Source: Arenibacter algicola
Lineage (GTDB): Bacteria; Bacteroidota; Bacteroidia; Flavobacteriales; Flavobacteriaceae
Assembly (NCBI RefSeq): GCF_018860365.1
Contig: NZ_JAHKPO010000003.1
Location: forward strand, 992,001 to 1,056,000
Length of the DNA stretch: 64,000 nucleotides
Direction: 5' to 3'
The position numbers and the translations under genes are program-made. The notes beneath the pieces are model-generated. The model searched no databases. It saw only the letters and a list, made by a program, of their open reading frames with translations, and was not told the DNA's origin. How positions within the stretch are numbered: position 1 is the first letter of the stretch; each line of letters starts with the position of its first letter. This document shows, piece by piece, positions 8,425 to 17,941 of the stretch.

Positions 8425-9621
8425 TTATTTAGATATATTATTTATTATAGTCTCATAAGCCTTTGCCGTTGTTAAATTATTCTTTAAATAATCGTAACCC
8501 TTTTGCCCCATTTCCCTTCGTAGATTATCATTTTTATATAGTAATAATAACTTTTCCTTAAGTTTCTGGGTGTTGTTTGCTTCAGCCCATACTCCAGCGC
8601 CAATGGATTCTAAAATAGATCCCAAATCCGTGTTTTTATCGATAGCGGCTAAAATGGGTTTTTTTGCATTATAATATGCCAACGCCTTGGAAGGAATATT
8701 GGGAATCGTAAAGTCTTCACTTAGTGAAATTAAGCCTACATCTGAGATTTGTAAAATTCTAAAATATTTGTCGTCGTCGAGGTAGTCGTGTAATTGAAAA
8801 TTGGTTAACCCTGATTTAGAAGCTATTCTTTTTAAATTTTCGTTTTCACTGCCATCACCAAAAATCAGGAAATATATATCTTTTATGTCAGAACAGGCCA
8901 TAGCCAGTTTTACTATATTTTCCATTTTTTGAGGTTTGCCAATGTTACCGCCAAAAATTACTATAAACTTGCCATTCAGACTATATTCTTTCCTGATTTG
9001 AATTTCATCGTCTTTGGTTAAATATTCTTGTAAAGGTCGCCAATTAGGTAAAAGATGTAATTTATTCTTGGAAATTTCTTGGTTATGGGTCAATACGTAA
9101 TCAATATTACCTTGGGACATACATCCAATGAAATCAGATATTCGGTACATATTTTTTTCCTTATTTCTAAAATAAGAATGTATGATGCCATTTTTCCTCA
9201 TTATTTTTAAGTCCACGGCATTCTGTGGAAAGATATCCCTAAGGATAAGGTAAATTTTCGAGTGGTATTTTGATTTCAACCATTGGGCCAAGTTCACCAA
9301 AGTAATGGGAGGTGTAGGCATCATAACCAAGTCAAAATTTAAATCAATTTTGCTTTCTTTTAGGGCCTTTTTGTATTGATATGGTAAAAGCAGATTGGCT
9401 AAGCCCTTGTATAGGTTACTATCACCAAAAAGCTCTAATGTAGGAACCCTTAATACTAGGATGCCACCTTCTTTTTTAATTCCTGGTTCAAATTCGTCAT
9501 AGGAAGGGGCCACAACCACTATTTCATGACCACGGTTATGGAATTCAATTATAAGTTCTGTGAACAAATTCCCAGGAGACTCTAAATGGTTTATTGCAAG
9601 ACCCAAAAAAACAATTCTCAT
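8425..9621 (-). CDS. Glycosyltransferase family 4 (WbuB-like)
   Basis: A 398-residue GT-B enzyme paralogous to the neighbouring downstream gene over its full length: both share LVMMPTPPIT/ILPTPPIT, RDIFPQNAVDLK, GCMSQGNIDYV/GCMSQANIDYI, LHLLPNW, FGGNIGKPQKMENIV and GLISLSEDFTIPN. The spacing to the upstream UDP-sugar 2-epimerase is four bases, so it is translationally linked with the UDP-L-FucNAc genes. A FucNAc transferase role fits this context (in E. coli O26 wbuB neighbours fnlABC), but it remains an inference. The protein is soluble or peripherally membrane bound. Confidence 0.88.
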   Translation of the reverse strand: MRIVFLGLAINHLESPGNLFTELIIEFHNRGHEIVVVAPSYDEFEPGIKKEGGILVLRVPTLELFGDSNLYKGLANLLLPYQYKKALKESKIDLNFDLVMMPTPPITLVNLAQWLKSKYHSKIYLILRDIFPQNAVDLKIMRKNGIIHSYFRNKEKNMYRISDFIGCMSQGNIDYVLTHNQEISKNKLHLLPNWRPLQEYLTKDDEIQIRKEYSLNGKFIVIFGGNIGKPQKMENIVKLAMACSDIKDIYFLIFGDGSENENLKRIASKSGLTNFQLHDYLDDDKYFRILQISDVGLISLSEDFTIPNIPSKALAYYNAKKPILAAIDKNTDLGSILESIGAGVWAEANNTQKLKEKLLLLYKNDNLRREMGQKGYDYLKNNLTTAKAYETIINNISK

Positions 9622-9625
9622 TTTG

Positions 9626-10762
9626 TTATCCTTTAGACCAAACTACTCTATTTATGTAATCTACATAAGAAATAATTATCCGAACTACTTTTTCGCTCAC
9701 ATTGGGCATAGAATAATCCGCTACTGGCCTAAAATTTCTTTTTGGATTTCGTTCCTGAACTTCGAGCGCTGTCAAGGCTTGCATGATGCGTACCGGGTTA
9801 AGACCTACCATCATCACGGAAGCTTCCTCCATGGCTTCGGGCCGTTCGTGGGCTTCTCGTATATTAAGGGCTCTAAAATTTAATATGGATGATTCCTCGG
9901 AAATGGTACCACTATCGGACAAAACGGCAAAAGAATGATACTGTAGGGCATTGTAGTCCGAAAAACCAAGAGGTTTTAGAAACTGAATATTGGGGTGTGT
10001 TTTTATTTTTTTCTCATTTAACATGTTTCTAGTTCTGGGATGGGTAGAAACAATTATGGGATAATCGTATTTTTCAGCAATTAGGTTTAAGGAAGTAATA
10101 AGCCCCTCAAAGTTTTTAGGATTGCTAATATTTTCTTCCCTATGGGAAGACACCACAAAGAATTTCTGTCTTTCCAGTTTTAATTTATCCAGTACATTGG
10201 AAGCTTCAATTTTAGTTTTAAAATTTCCTAAAACCTCGAACATAGGACTGCCGGTCTTAATTACCCGTTCTGGCGATAAACCTTCCCTAAGTAAATATTC
10301 CCTGGCAATATCACTATAGGTTAAATTTATATCTGAAATATGATCTACAATTTTTCTATTGGTTTCTTCCGGCACTCGTTGGTCAAAACAGCGGTTACCT
10401 GCTTCCATATGAAAAACGGGAATCTTTCGCTTTTTAGCAGGAATAGCACATAAACATGAATTGGTATCGCCCAACACTAAAAAAGCATCGGGAGCCAGTT
10501 TTTCCAATATTGGGTCTATAGCAATTAGGATATTGCCCACGGTTTCTGTGGCATTTTTACCCGCAGCATTAAGAAAATGATCGGGTTTTCGTATTCCCAA
10601 GTCCTCAAAAAAGATTTCATTAAGTTCATAATCATAATTTTGGCCAGTGTGCACCAAGGTATGATCAATAGCTTCATTGGCATCAAGGGCATTTAAAACA
10701 CAGGCCAATCTTATTATTTCAGGGCGTGTACCCACAACAGTTAATACTTTAAGCTTTTTCAA
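9626..10762 (-). CDS. capG: UDP-sugar 2-epimerase of the UDP-L-FucNAc pathway (CapG/FnlC type)
   Basis: A 378-residue non-hydrolysing UDP-GlcNAc 2-epimerase family enzyme. It begins KVLTVVGTRPEIIRL, has LVHTGQNYDYELNEIFF, FHMEAGNRCFDQRVPEE and FAVLSDSGTISEESSIL, which form the UDP and active-site loops. The AGNRCFDQRVPEE variant, versus AGLRTFNKKSPFPEE in the second epimerase of this window, is characteristic of CapG/FnlC, which converts the UDP-L-TalNAc-type intermediate to UDP-L-FucNAc. The pathway enzymes CapF and CapE are immediately upstream in the same operon, which makes the assignment robust. Confidence 0.88.
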   Translation of the reverse strand: MKKLKVLTVVGTRPEIIRLACVLNALDANEAIDHTLVHTGQNYDYELNEIFFEDLGIRKPDHFLNAAGKNATETVGNILIAIDPILEKLAPDAFLVLGDTNSCLCAIPAKKRKIPVFHMEAGNRCFDQRVPEETNRKIVDHISDINLTYSDIAREYLLREGLSPERVIKTGSPMFEVLGNFKTKIEASNVLDKLKLERQKFFVVSSHREENISNPKNFEGLITSLNLIAEKYDYPIIVSTHPRTRNMLNEKKIKTHPNIQFLKPLGFSDYNALQYHSFAVLSDSGTISEESSILNFRALNIREAHERPEAMEEASVMMVGLNPVRIMQALTALEVQERNPKRNFRPVADYSMPNVSEKVVRIIISYVDYINRVVWSKG

Positions 10763-10782
10763 TGGTTATTTTTTTATGTTTA

Positions 10783-11916
10783 TTATACGTTTACAAAGTA
10801 AGTATCGGCATCCTCAGGATTGTAGGGCTCATTGATCCAAAATAATGTAATGAGTTCCGTATCTCCAATATTCTTTATATTATGTGTATACCATATGGGC
10901 ATATCCACGTAAGCTGGTTTATCTCCGTCCAAATAATAATCCAGAATTTCATCGGTTCCGATCTTTCTAAGCTGTATTAGGGCTTTACCACTTATTACGG
11001 CAAATCGCTCGGCTTTTCTGGTGTGAAAATGATTGCCCCTTGTAATTCCGGGAACAGTGGTTGAAAAAGAAAATTGTCCACTGGTCTGGGTTCTTGCAAT
11101 CTCTACAAAGCTGCCTCTATTGTCTGTATTTTTTTTAAATTTTACCGGATAATGACTGGTAGGAACATAACACCTAAAAGTATTGAAAAGGGCCTTTTCA
11201 AAGTCCAGATCCAGATTGGGGAAAATTCCGTTTTCCATATAATCAGTTTTGTATTGCCGCAATAACCTCAGGATTTCGGATACTTTTATATTTTTTGTGG
11301 GTGCAATTTTTAATTCGCCAATACTACTATCTGGAATTCCTCCTTTTTTCGAATCTTTAATACACTGGATAAATATCTCCACCAATTCATTGATGTAAAT
11401 AAGGCCTACCTCACTGTCGTTTATTATAGTAGGCATTTCATTATTTGCAATTTTATGGCAAAATGTAGCTACTACAGAATTGTAATTTGGCTTTCCAAAT
11501 GGACCAAAAACATTGGGAATGGTCAAGGAAGTAAACTTAGCACCCACTTCTTCTGCCCATTGTATAAATTTTTCTTTGCCTTCTTTTTTAGATAGCCCAT
11601 AAAGATTGTCTTTTTCTTCTTGGGAGGAGGAGGAAAATATGATATGTGGCTTTACATCTTTTGTTTTACAGGCCTCAATAAGTTGACTTACCAAGTCTAA
11701 ATTGGTCTCATAGATTACATTGGCATCTTCATGTCTGTTCATTGCCGCCAAATGAACAATTACATCGCATTCAGCAACAAAGTTGGACAACAATTCCTTA
11801 TTTCCGAAGAAAGAACGTTCAAAGGGAACTAGGGTAATAGTTTCGTCTAAAGACAATGTATTGTACAAATGGTTACCTACAAATCCGGCCTGTCCGGTTA
11901 TTCCTATTTTTTTCAT
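10783..11916 (-). CDS. capF: Bifunctional CapF/FnlB-type reductase with C-terminal cupin
   Basis: A 377-residue protein. Residues 1-250 are a short-chain dehydrogenase/reductase domain with the NADP-binding GITGQAGFVG at 5-14 and the catalytic YGLSK motif. The last 110 residues form a cupin with the metal-binding pattern GNHFHTRKAERF and later IWYTHNI. This fusion is the hallmark of CapF, which acts between CapE and CapG: the cupin part epimerises the keto intermediate and the reductase part makes UDP-N-acetyl-L-talosamine. It is separated by about 108 bases from the small cupin gene upstream and by 20 bases from capG downstream. Confidence 0.92.
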   Translation of the reverse strand: MKKIGITGQAGFVGNHLYNTLSLDETITLVPFERSFFGNKELLSNFVAECDVIVHLAAMNRHEDANVIYETNLDLVSQLIEACKTKDVKPHIIFSSSSQEEKDNLYGLSKKEGKEKFIQWAEEVGAKFTSLTIPNVFGPFGKPNYNSVVATFCHKIANNEMPTIINDSEVGLIYINELVEIFIQCIKDSKKGGIPDSSIGELKIAPTKNIKVSEILRLLRQYKTDYMENGIFPNLDLDFEKALFNTFRCYVPTSHYPVKFKKNTDNRGSFVEIARTQTSGQFSFSTTVPGITRGNHFHTRKAERFAVISGKALIQLRKIGTDEILDYYLDGDKPAYVDMPIWYTHNIKNIGDTELITLFWINEPYNPEDADTYFVNV

Positions 11917-12024
11917 TTATGCTTTATTTGTCTAATGACATATTTCTGGTATACAAGTCAAAGGGCCCAAAGGCTAATCTGGAATAACCATTTGGAAACA
12001 TTCTTTTATCTTAATTTTAGAATC

Positions 12025-12453
12025 TCACCAATCGGCATTCCAAGTTTCCAAAGGAAATCTGATATCATCGGTCATAGATTTCTCTAAGGTGAAATTAGAA
12101 AAAACCATCAATTTGGAACCATCTTCAAGGGATTTAAATGCTGTGGCACTTCCTTCTGGGACTTCCAAAATTAAAGCGGTATTCTCTTTTAATACAAATT
12201 TTTCCGGCGCTCTATTGTTGGTCGGAATATGTTGGTCCTTAATATTGATGGTGTTGATTATAAATGAACCAGTATGACAATAGAACCATTTTTTTTCTTT
12301 GTGGTGCCCCTGCCAGCCTCTAATAATTTCTGTTGAGGCCGGGGAAATCTCGTAAAAGCGAACAATCTGGGTCATATCAAAGGTATTGAAAAACTTGATT
12401 TTTCCGCGCGTATCGGAAAAAACAGATCCTTCAATTTCGATGGGTTGGACCAT
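12025..12453 (-). CDS. Cupin-fold sugar-nucleotide isomerase/epimerase (WxcM/RmlC-like)
   Basis: A 142-residue single-domain cupin. Conserved features are SVFSDTRGKIKFFNTF at the start, RGWQGHHKEKKWFYC carrying the histidine pair of the barrel, and LEVPEGSATAFKSLE. Related small cupins (WxcM C-terminal, FdtA/QdtA, RmlC-like) catalyse 3,4-keto isomerisation or epimerisation of keto-sugar nucleotides. It lies between capE and capF and its start codon overlaps the capE stop by one base. It may therefore assist or modify the keto intermediate of the UDP-L-FucNAc pathway, or branch from it. CapF already carries its own cupin, so the precise job of this extra copy is open. Confidence 0.75.
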   Translation of the reverse strand: MVQPIEIEGSVFSDTRGKIKFFNTFDMTQIVRFYEISPASTEIIRGWQGHHKEKKWFYCHTGSFIINTINIKDQHIPTNNRAPEKFVLKENTALILEVPEGSATAFKSLEDGSKLMVFSNFTLEKSMTDDIRFPLETWNADW

Positions 12454-13457
12454 TATAAATTTTCTTTTATAAAATCCAAATTCAACAAGGTATTCTTCAA
12501 GGCCTCGTTGGTCAATTGTTCGGTGTTATGGGAGTGATAGTCTTCAATGGTACTGGTATCGGTTTCTCCTTCAGAAAAGTACCGGCTGTAGTTAAGGTCC
12601 CTATTATCAGCAGGAATTCTATAAAATTCGCCCATATCCTCGGCTTTTTGCATTTCCTCCCGGGTACATAGGGTTTCATATAGTTTTTCACCATGTCGCG
12701 TACCAATCACTTTTACTTCACTATCAGAATTAAAGATCTCTTTAATAGCTTGGGCTAGATCTCCAATGGTACTGGCTGGAGCTTTGTTTACGAATAAATC
12801 TCCCTGATTTCCGTTTTGAAAGGCAAACAATACCAAATCTACAGCATCTTCCAAGGACATTAAAAAACGGGTCATTTTTGGATCTGTAACGGTTAAGGAC
12901 GCCTTTTCTTGAATTTGTTTCACAAATAATGGAATAACCGACCCTCTTGAAGCCATAACGTTTCCGTATCTGGTAAGGCAGACTATGGTATTGTCGTTAT
13001 GGATATTCCTAGAAGCGGCAACAGCTACTTTTTCCATTAGCGCTTTACTGATTCCCATGGCATTAATTGGGTAGGCAGCCTTATCAGTACTAAGACAAAT
13101 AATGCGTTTTACATTGTTGGCCACGGCAGCATCTATAGTGTTTTGGGTGCCGAAAACATTCGTTTTTGTAGCTTCCAAAGGGAAAAATTCACAGGAAGGG
13201 ACTTGTTTTAAGGCAGCTGCATGGAAAACGTAATCTACACCGTACATGGCTTTGGCTATGCTGTTGTAATCGCGTACATCGCCAATATAGAACTTTACTT
13301 TTTCGTTTTTAAGATGATTCCGCATATCGTCCTGTTTCTTTTCATCGCGACTGAAGATGCGTATTTCCTTAATATTGGTTTCTAGAAAGCGGTTTAATAC
13401 TGCATTTCCAAAAGAACCGGTGCCTCCGGTAATTAGTAGTGTTTTGTTTTTGAACAT
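12453..13457 (-). CDS. capE: UDP-GlcNAc 4,6-dehydratase / 5-epimerase (CapE/FnlA type)
   Basis: A 334-residue soluble extended SDR enzyme. It has GGTGSFG at 11-17 for NADP binding, FSRDEKKQDDM, and LSTDKAAYPINAMGISKAL in which Met134 replaces the usual catalytic tyrosine while Lys138 is kept. That Met-x3-Lys variation is characteristic of the CapE/FlaA1 family of inverting dehydratases. There is no membrane domain, in contrast to the longer dehydratase on the plus strand. It catalyses the first step from UDP-GlcNAc toward UDP-L-FucNAc. CapF and CapG follow in the same transcript, completing the pathway. Confidence 0.92.
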   Translation of the reverse strand: MFKNKTLLITGGTGSFGNAVLNRFLETNIKEIRIFSRDEKKQDDMRNHLKNEKVKFYIGDVRDYNSIAKAMYGVDYVFHAAALKQVPSCEFFPLEATKTNVFGTQNTIDAAVANNVKRIICLSTDKAAYPINAMGISKALMEKVAVAASRNIHNDNTIVCLTRYGNVMASRGSVIPLFVKQIQEKASLTVTDPKMTRFLMSLEDAVDLVLFAFQNGNQGDLFVNKAPASTIGDLAQAIKEIFNSDSEVKVIGTRHGEKLYETLCTREEMQKAEDMGEFYRIPADNRDLNYSRYFSEGETDTSTIEDYHSHNTEQLTNEALKNTLLNLDFIKENL

Positions 13458-13478
13458 GGTTTATTTTTTCTTTTGTCT

Positions 13479-14573
13479 CTAACTTTGGAAAAGTCCTTTA
13501 TCCAGTTTTAAAATGTTTTTATGGCAATTAATTATATCTTGTATTGTTAAATTATTTAAAAAGGCAGATATTTCGGCCTTACTTGTGCCAGTTGTCCATC
13601 CCATTTTTTGTTCTAGGACCCGTTTTCCCACATATGTGTTTTCAGCACACACTATTGGTATATTGAAATAACCAGATTCATAATATTTATTTGGCATGGC
13701 TACTTTTTCGTTGTCTAGAGAATTGTCATATACAACAAAATTAAGGTTGTTGTCAGAATATATATCCTCAAGGTCATCTGGGTTTTTAAATGCTCCATGA
13801 AAAAATATATTTTCATGTAAAAGTTCATTTTTCTTAATTGTATCTACAATAGAAAAATTACCATCACCATAAAAATTTAGAATAATATTCTTATTTTGAC
13901 CAACATACTCTATTAGATTATCTATAATATCATTATATCGGAAGGCCCCAATATATGCAATTCTTAAAGTATCTGATTTGATAATTTCTATAGGGTTAAC
14001 TTTTCCATATGTTTTAAACTTATTTTCCTTAACAATAATTTTTTCTTTAGATATATATTTTCTATAATATACATCATAGAAACCTTGAGAGGTAAAAGTT
14101 ACTTTATTGGATTTGGTTACTAAAAAGAGATCGATAATTTTTAAAATATTTTTTTGGATTTTTGACTTATATAGCCACATGATATCGCTAATCTCATAAT
14201 CTATTTTTGTATTTAACAGCAAAGAACCAATAATTCTCAGATCAAGGCCAAATACATAAAGATGTTTTTTTTTGATTCCATGATTTTTGTATATTATTGA
14301 TATTAATTTGATATAACCCCAAATTCTGTTTAAATATTTTTTATTCGAAAAAGTCCCAACTAGTGTAATATGAATATTAGGATAATCTTTTAAAATCCCG
14401 AAGTTATTAACGGCATGGATTTTTCTGCTAAACCCGTAAACATATACGGTTTCACACTCTATAGATTTTTCGATAATTCTTTTTACAATTCTTGGCTGTT
14501 CCATCGATTGGGCCAAAATAATTAATCGTTGGTTTTTTACCATATTTAGGTTTTGCAGATTATTTAAATACAC
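13479..14573 (-). CDS. Glycosyltransferase, GT-B fold (family 4-like)
   Basis: A 364-residue protein with weak but recognisable GT-B features: an N-domain starting NQRLIILAQSMEQPRIV, a C-domain with RIAYIGAFRYNDIID, ILNFYGDGNFSIVD, IFFHGAFKNPDDLEDIY and the acidic end KVAMPNKYYESGYFNIPIV. The last segment matches the E-x7-E type donor-binding region only approximately. It is rich in lysine, isoleucine and asparagine and AT-richer than its neighbours, suggesting a more recently acquired cassette gene. The start at 14573 overlaps the upstream gene by 14 bases; Met11 is an alternative. Sugar specificity unknown. Confidence 0.72.
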   Translation of the reverse strand: MYLNNLQNLNMVKNQRLIILAQSMEQPRIVKRIIEKSIECETVYVYGFSRKIHAVNNFGILKDYPNIHITLVGTFSNKKYLNRIWGYIKLISIIYKNHGIKKKHLYVFGLDLRIIGSLLLNTKIDYEISDIMWLYKSKIQKNILKIIDLFLVTKSNKVTFTSQGFYDVYYRKYISKEKIIVKENKFKTYGKVNPIEIIKSDTLRIAYIGAFRYNDIIDNLIEYVGQNKNIILNFYGDGNFSIVDTIKKNELLHENIFFHGAFKNPDDLEDIYSDNNLNFVVYDNSLDNEKVAMPNKYYESGYFNIPIVCAENTYVGKRVLEQKMGWTTGTSKAEISAFLNNLTIQDIINCHKNILKLDKGLFQS

Positions 14574-15771
14574 CAGAAAAATCTAATAGTATTTTATCAG
14601 GTTCTTTGGATAGAGTTTTAAATTCTTTATGGGCTACTAAAAAAACTACAATATCGGCCTTTTCATAAGCAGACTTGTAATCTGTTAATTTAAAAACATT
14701 ATGCTCTTTAATGTTTGGTTCAACAATATAGTATTCTTCGTTATTCGCATTCTGTAAAACTCTTTGTGCGATATACTTGGCAGGAGATTCTCTTAGATCA
14801 TCTATATCTGGCTTAAAGGCCAGGCCCATAAGGGCAATTTTAGCCTTTCTTCCATGATCAAGTTCAAATTTAAGTTTGGTATTCTGTACTTTTTCTGCAC
14901 ACCAGAAAGATTTATAGTTATTTACTTGCCTGGCAGTACTTATTATTTTAGACTCCATAGGGTAATCAGAGACCAAAAAGTAGGGATCAACTGCAATGCA
15001 ATGACCTCCAACTCCTGAACCTGGTTGTAAAATATTGACTCTTGGATGTTTGTTGGCCAAAGTAATTAGTTCCCATACATTTATATCGGCCTTATCGCAA
15101 ATCAAGGAAAGCTCGTTTGCGAAGGCTATTTGCACATCTCTTGAGGAGTTTTCCACTAGTTTGCACATCTCCGCAGTTCTGGCATTTGTTGGGTGTAATT
15201 GCCCCTTAACATATTTAGAATAAAACTTAATGGCTTTTTCCGTAGACCTTTCATCTATACCACCAATTACTCGATCATTATGAACCAATTCATGCATGAC
15301 ATTTCCGGGAAGCACCCGTTCAGGGCAATAAGCCAGGTAAAGCTTGTTTTTTAACTCTGGTCTTTCTTCATAGATAAGGTCTTTCATTTTATCAGTAGTA
15401 CCCACTGGAGAAGTTGATTCTATTATATACAGATCACCTTCTTTTAAAAGTGGTATTACGGCTTTTGTAGCTGCTTCAACAAAGGAAATATCAGGTTCAT
15501 TCTTGTCTTTAAAAGGAGTAGGTACAACAATAAGGTAGGTGTTTCCTTCAACTGGGGTTGTGCTGGCTTTTAGAAATCCATTTTTAACAGCATTTGCTAC
15601 GGAATTCCCAAGGGAGGGTTCAACAATATGTATTTCCCCGCGATTAATAGTATCAACAACTTGTTGATTAATATCAACTCCATGAACATGGGTGCCACCT
15701 TCTGCAATTAGGGCTGCAGTGGGTAGCCCAATATAACCCAGGCCAATCATTATTACTTCTGTATTTTTCAT
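14560..15771 (-). CDS. wecC: UDP-N-acetyl-D-mannosamine dehydrogenase
   Basis: A 403-residue member of the UDP-glucose/GDP-mannose dehydrogenase family. The N-terminal NAD domain begins VIMIGLGYIGLPTAALIAEG, followed by ESTSPVGTTDKM, AYCPERVLPGN and the catalytic-cysteine loop GSGVGGHCIAVDPYFLV. The C-terminal substrate domain includes LMGLAFKPDIDDLRESPA. The ERVLPGN and GVGGHCIAVDP forms are those of WecC, which oxidises UDP-ManNAc to UDP-ManNAcA. It overlaps the upstream 2-epimerase gene by a single base, forming the classical WecB-WecC pair, and provides an acidic amino sugar for the polymer. Confidence 0.93.
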   Translation of the reverse strand: MKNTEVIMIGLGYIGLPTAALIAEGGTHVHGVDINQQVVDTINRGEIHIVEPSLGNSVANAVKNGFLKASTTPVEGNTYLIVVPTPFKDKNEPDISFVEAATKAVIPLLKEGDLYIIESTSPVGTTDKMKDLIYEERPELKNKLYLAYCPERVLPGNVMHELVHNDRVIGGIDERSTEKAIKFYSKYVKGQLHPTNARTAEMCKLVENSSRDVQIAFANELSLICDKADINVWELITLANKHPRVNILQPGSGVGGHCIAVDPYFLVSDYPMESKIISTARQVNNYKSFWCAEKVQNTKLKFELDHGRKAKIALMGLAFKPDIDDLRESPAKYIAQRVLQNANNEEYYIVEPNIKEHNVFKLTDYKSAYEKADIVVFLVAHKEFKTLSKEPDKILLDFSGVFK

Positions 15772-16916
15772 TATTTACCTATATTTTGAATAAATTCTAC
15801 AATTCTTTTACTTGCATTTCCATCACCATAAGGATTGTGAAGTTTGCTCATTGATAAATATTTCTCAGGATTATTTAAAAGAGATAAAGTTTCATTTACA
15901 ATTTTTTCTTCGTTAGTGCCTACCAGTATTACGGTTCCAGCATCTACTGCTTCCGGTCTTTCGGTAGTGTCCCTCATCACTAAAACAGGTTTCCCTAAAC
16001 TTGGAGCCTCCTCTTGTACACCACCGCTGTCAGTAATAACTAGCTCACATTTGCTCATAAGCCATACAAAAGCGGGATAAGCCAAAGGGGCAATTAATTT
16101 AATATTTTCTAATTTCCCTAAAATATCGTAGACCGGTTTTTGAACTTTTGGATTAAGGTGAACGGGATAAATAATTTGTACGTTATCTACAGATTCTCCA
16201 ATCTTTTTTAAAGCATTACAAATATTGACAAATCCCTGACCGTGATTTTCTCTTCTATGCCCAGTTACCAATATTATTCTTTTAGTGAAATCTACTTCTG
16301 TCTTGAGATTATTAATTTCTACGTCATCTAAGTTGTCAACTCTGGATACGCTTTCCAACAGAGCATCAATAACGGTATTGCCTGTAATTAAAATAGATTC
16401 TTTTTTAATACCTTCTCTTAGTAAATTATCATTAGCGGTCCTAGTAGGGGCAAAATGATAATCTGCAATATGCCCTGTAATCGTTCTATTTATTTCTTCC
16501 GGGAATGGGGATTTTTTATTAAAAGTTCGTAATCCGGCTTCAATATGACATACTTTGGCCCCAGAGTAAAAAGAAGCAATACTCGCCCCCATGGTAGTGG
16601 TAGTATCTCCATGAACATAGACAAAATCTGGTTTGAATTCTTCCAACACCGGTTGTAAGCCTGTAATAATATCTGCAGTTAAGCTATATAAATTTTGACC
16701 TGGCTTCATTAGGTTTAGATCAAAATCAGGTGTAATTTCAAAAAAATCAAGGACTTGGTCTAGCATCTCTCTATGTTGGGCCGTAACACATACTTTGGTT
16801 TCAAAGAAATTGTTTTTTAAAAAGGCCTTTACCAACGGAGCCATTTTTATAGCTTCGGGTCGAGTGCCAAATATTATTAAGTTTTTCTTTTTCATAGAAT
16901 CGTAGTAGTTTGCCAA
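15771..16916 (-). CDS. wecB: UDP-N-acetylglucosamine 2-epimerase (non-hydrolysing)
   Basis: A 381-residue epimerase that interconverts UDP-GlcNAc and UDP-ManNAc. Visible family blocks are NLIIFGTRPEAIKMAPLV, VCVTAQHREMLDQVLDFF, YVHGDTTTTMGASIASF, HIEAGLRTFNKKSPFPEE, ILVTGHRRENHGQGF and VITDSGGVQEEAPSLGKPVL. These include the UDP-binding and active-site acidic residues. It directly precedes and overlaps wecC. A second 2-epimerase in the locus (9626-10762) has different loops and belongs to the FucNAc pathway, so the two are not redundant. The 140 bases upstream, before the glycosyltransferase gene, could hold an internal promoter, but no clear element is seen. Confidence 0.94.
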   Translation of the reverse strand: MANYYDSMKKKNLIIFGTRPEAIKMAPLVKAFLKNNFFETKVCVTAQHREMLDQVLDFFEITPDFDLNLMKPGQNLYSLTADIITGLQPVLEEFKPDFVYVHGDTTTTMGASIASFYSGAKVCHIEAGLRTFNKKSPFPEEINRTITGHIADYHFAPTRTANDNLLREGIKKESILITGNTVIDALLESVSRVDNLDDVEINNLKTEVDFTKRIILVTGHRRENHGQGFVNICNALKKIGESVDNVQIIYPVHLNPKVQKPVYDILGKLENIKLIAPLAYPAFVWLMSKCELVITDSGGVQEEAPSLGKPVLVMRDTTERPEAVDAGTVILVGTNEEKIVNETLSLLNNPEKYLSMSKLHNPYGDGNASKRIVEFIQNIGK

Positions 16917-17056
16917 TTATTATTATGAAGGGTGAAATTTGAAGAAAATTTATGCAGAATTAGGTGATAAAAATGTATACTGTAATTCATGTTCTTAACT
17001 TGTTTAATGGATAATTAACTGGTTACAAAGAATTATGTATATAACTTTTTTTATCG

Positions 17057-17941
17057 CTAAATATTGTTAAGTTTTTTTACATTAAAGTTTTGGCTTTTGT
17101 TAAATGCAGCCTTATTAATGGGTTTTCTGTTTTTTATAGCTTTTGCTATTGTTTGTGGTAATTTTTGTAAAAGACTTTTAATATACACCTTTAATATACC
17201 TTCTGTTTTGGCATAGATTGGGTATTTGAAAAGAAAATATCCCATAAAGGACAAAGCATTTTTTGCAGGAAACAATGTGAGAGCTACGTATAATTTGTTG
17301 TAATATCCGGAAATAATTTCCTTTGTCCGGTCCCTGGCTACATCACTTCTTTTATGCCATAGAATAACAGATTCATCTTTGATGATCTTATATTTAGTTT
17401 CTAATAATTTTAGTGACAAATAAGTTTCCTCTGCACCGTACATAAAGTGATCAGGATAGTAACCCACTGTATCGTATATTTGCTTATAATGCATGGATAT
17501 CCCCCCCTGAAATTCGTTAAATTCATAACGGATGTCATTTCTTATAGAACATTGGGCGTCTATTTCGTCAACTTGATCGAAATCATAAACTTTGCCTGTT
17601 ATTATACCAATATTGGGAAATAGAGTTATGCTTTTATAAGCATTTTGGACGGCATCCCTGTGTAAAACCCCATCGTTATCCAAAAAGAAGATGTAATCTC
17701 CCTTGCAAAATTTGATGCCCATATTTCTACCTCCGGCACAACCATAATTTTTATCTAACTCTACAATATTGATATTTGGAAAATTACTTTTGGTGAGGGC
17801 TACAGAATTATCAGTTGATCCATTGTCAATTAAAATTACTTCAATATTAGGATATGTTTGATCCAAGGCACTTTGTATTGCCCTTTGGGTTTCATCAGCT
17901 CTATTCCAATTTAATATTTGAATCGATATGAGTGGTTTCAT
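17057..17941 (-). CDS. Glycosyltransferase family 2
   Basis: A 294-residue GT-A enzyme. It shows ISIQILNWNRADETQRAI, IDNGSTDNSV for nucleotide binding, GCAGGRNMGIKFCKGDY, and the metal site DNDG in FFLDNDGVLHRD. This layout resembles rhamnosyl-type family 2 enzymes that start with an NWN or NYN motif. A short hydrophobic stretch (LSFMGYFLFKYPIYA) near 245 may anchor it. Its 5' end overlaps the Wzy-like gene by 41 bases, an unusually long overlap that indicates tight coupling. Acceptor and donor cannot be assigned. Confidence 0.88.
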   Translation of the reverse strand: MKPLISIQILNWNRADETQRAIQSALDQTYPNIEVILIDNGSTDNSVALTKSNFPNINIVELDKNYGCAGGRNMGIKFCKGDYIFFLDNDGVLHRDAVQNAYKSITLFPNIGIITGKVYDFDQVDEIDAQCSIRNDIRYEFNEFQGGISMHYKQIYDTVGYYPDHFMYGAEETYLSLKLLETKYKIIKDESVILWHKRSDVARDRTKEIISGYYNKLYVALTLFPAKNALSFMGYFLFKYPIYAKTEGILKVYIKSLLQKLPQTIAKAIKNRKPINKAAFNKSQNFNVKKLNNI

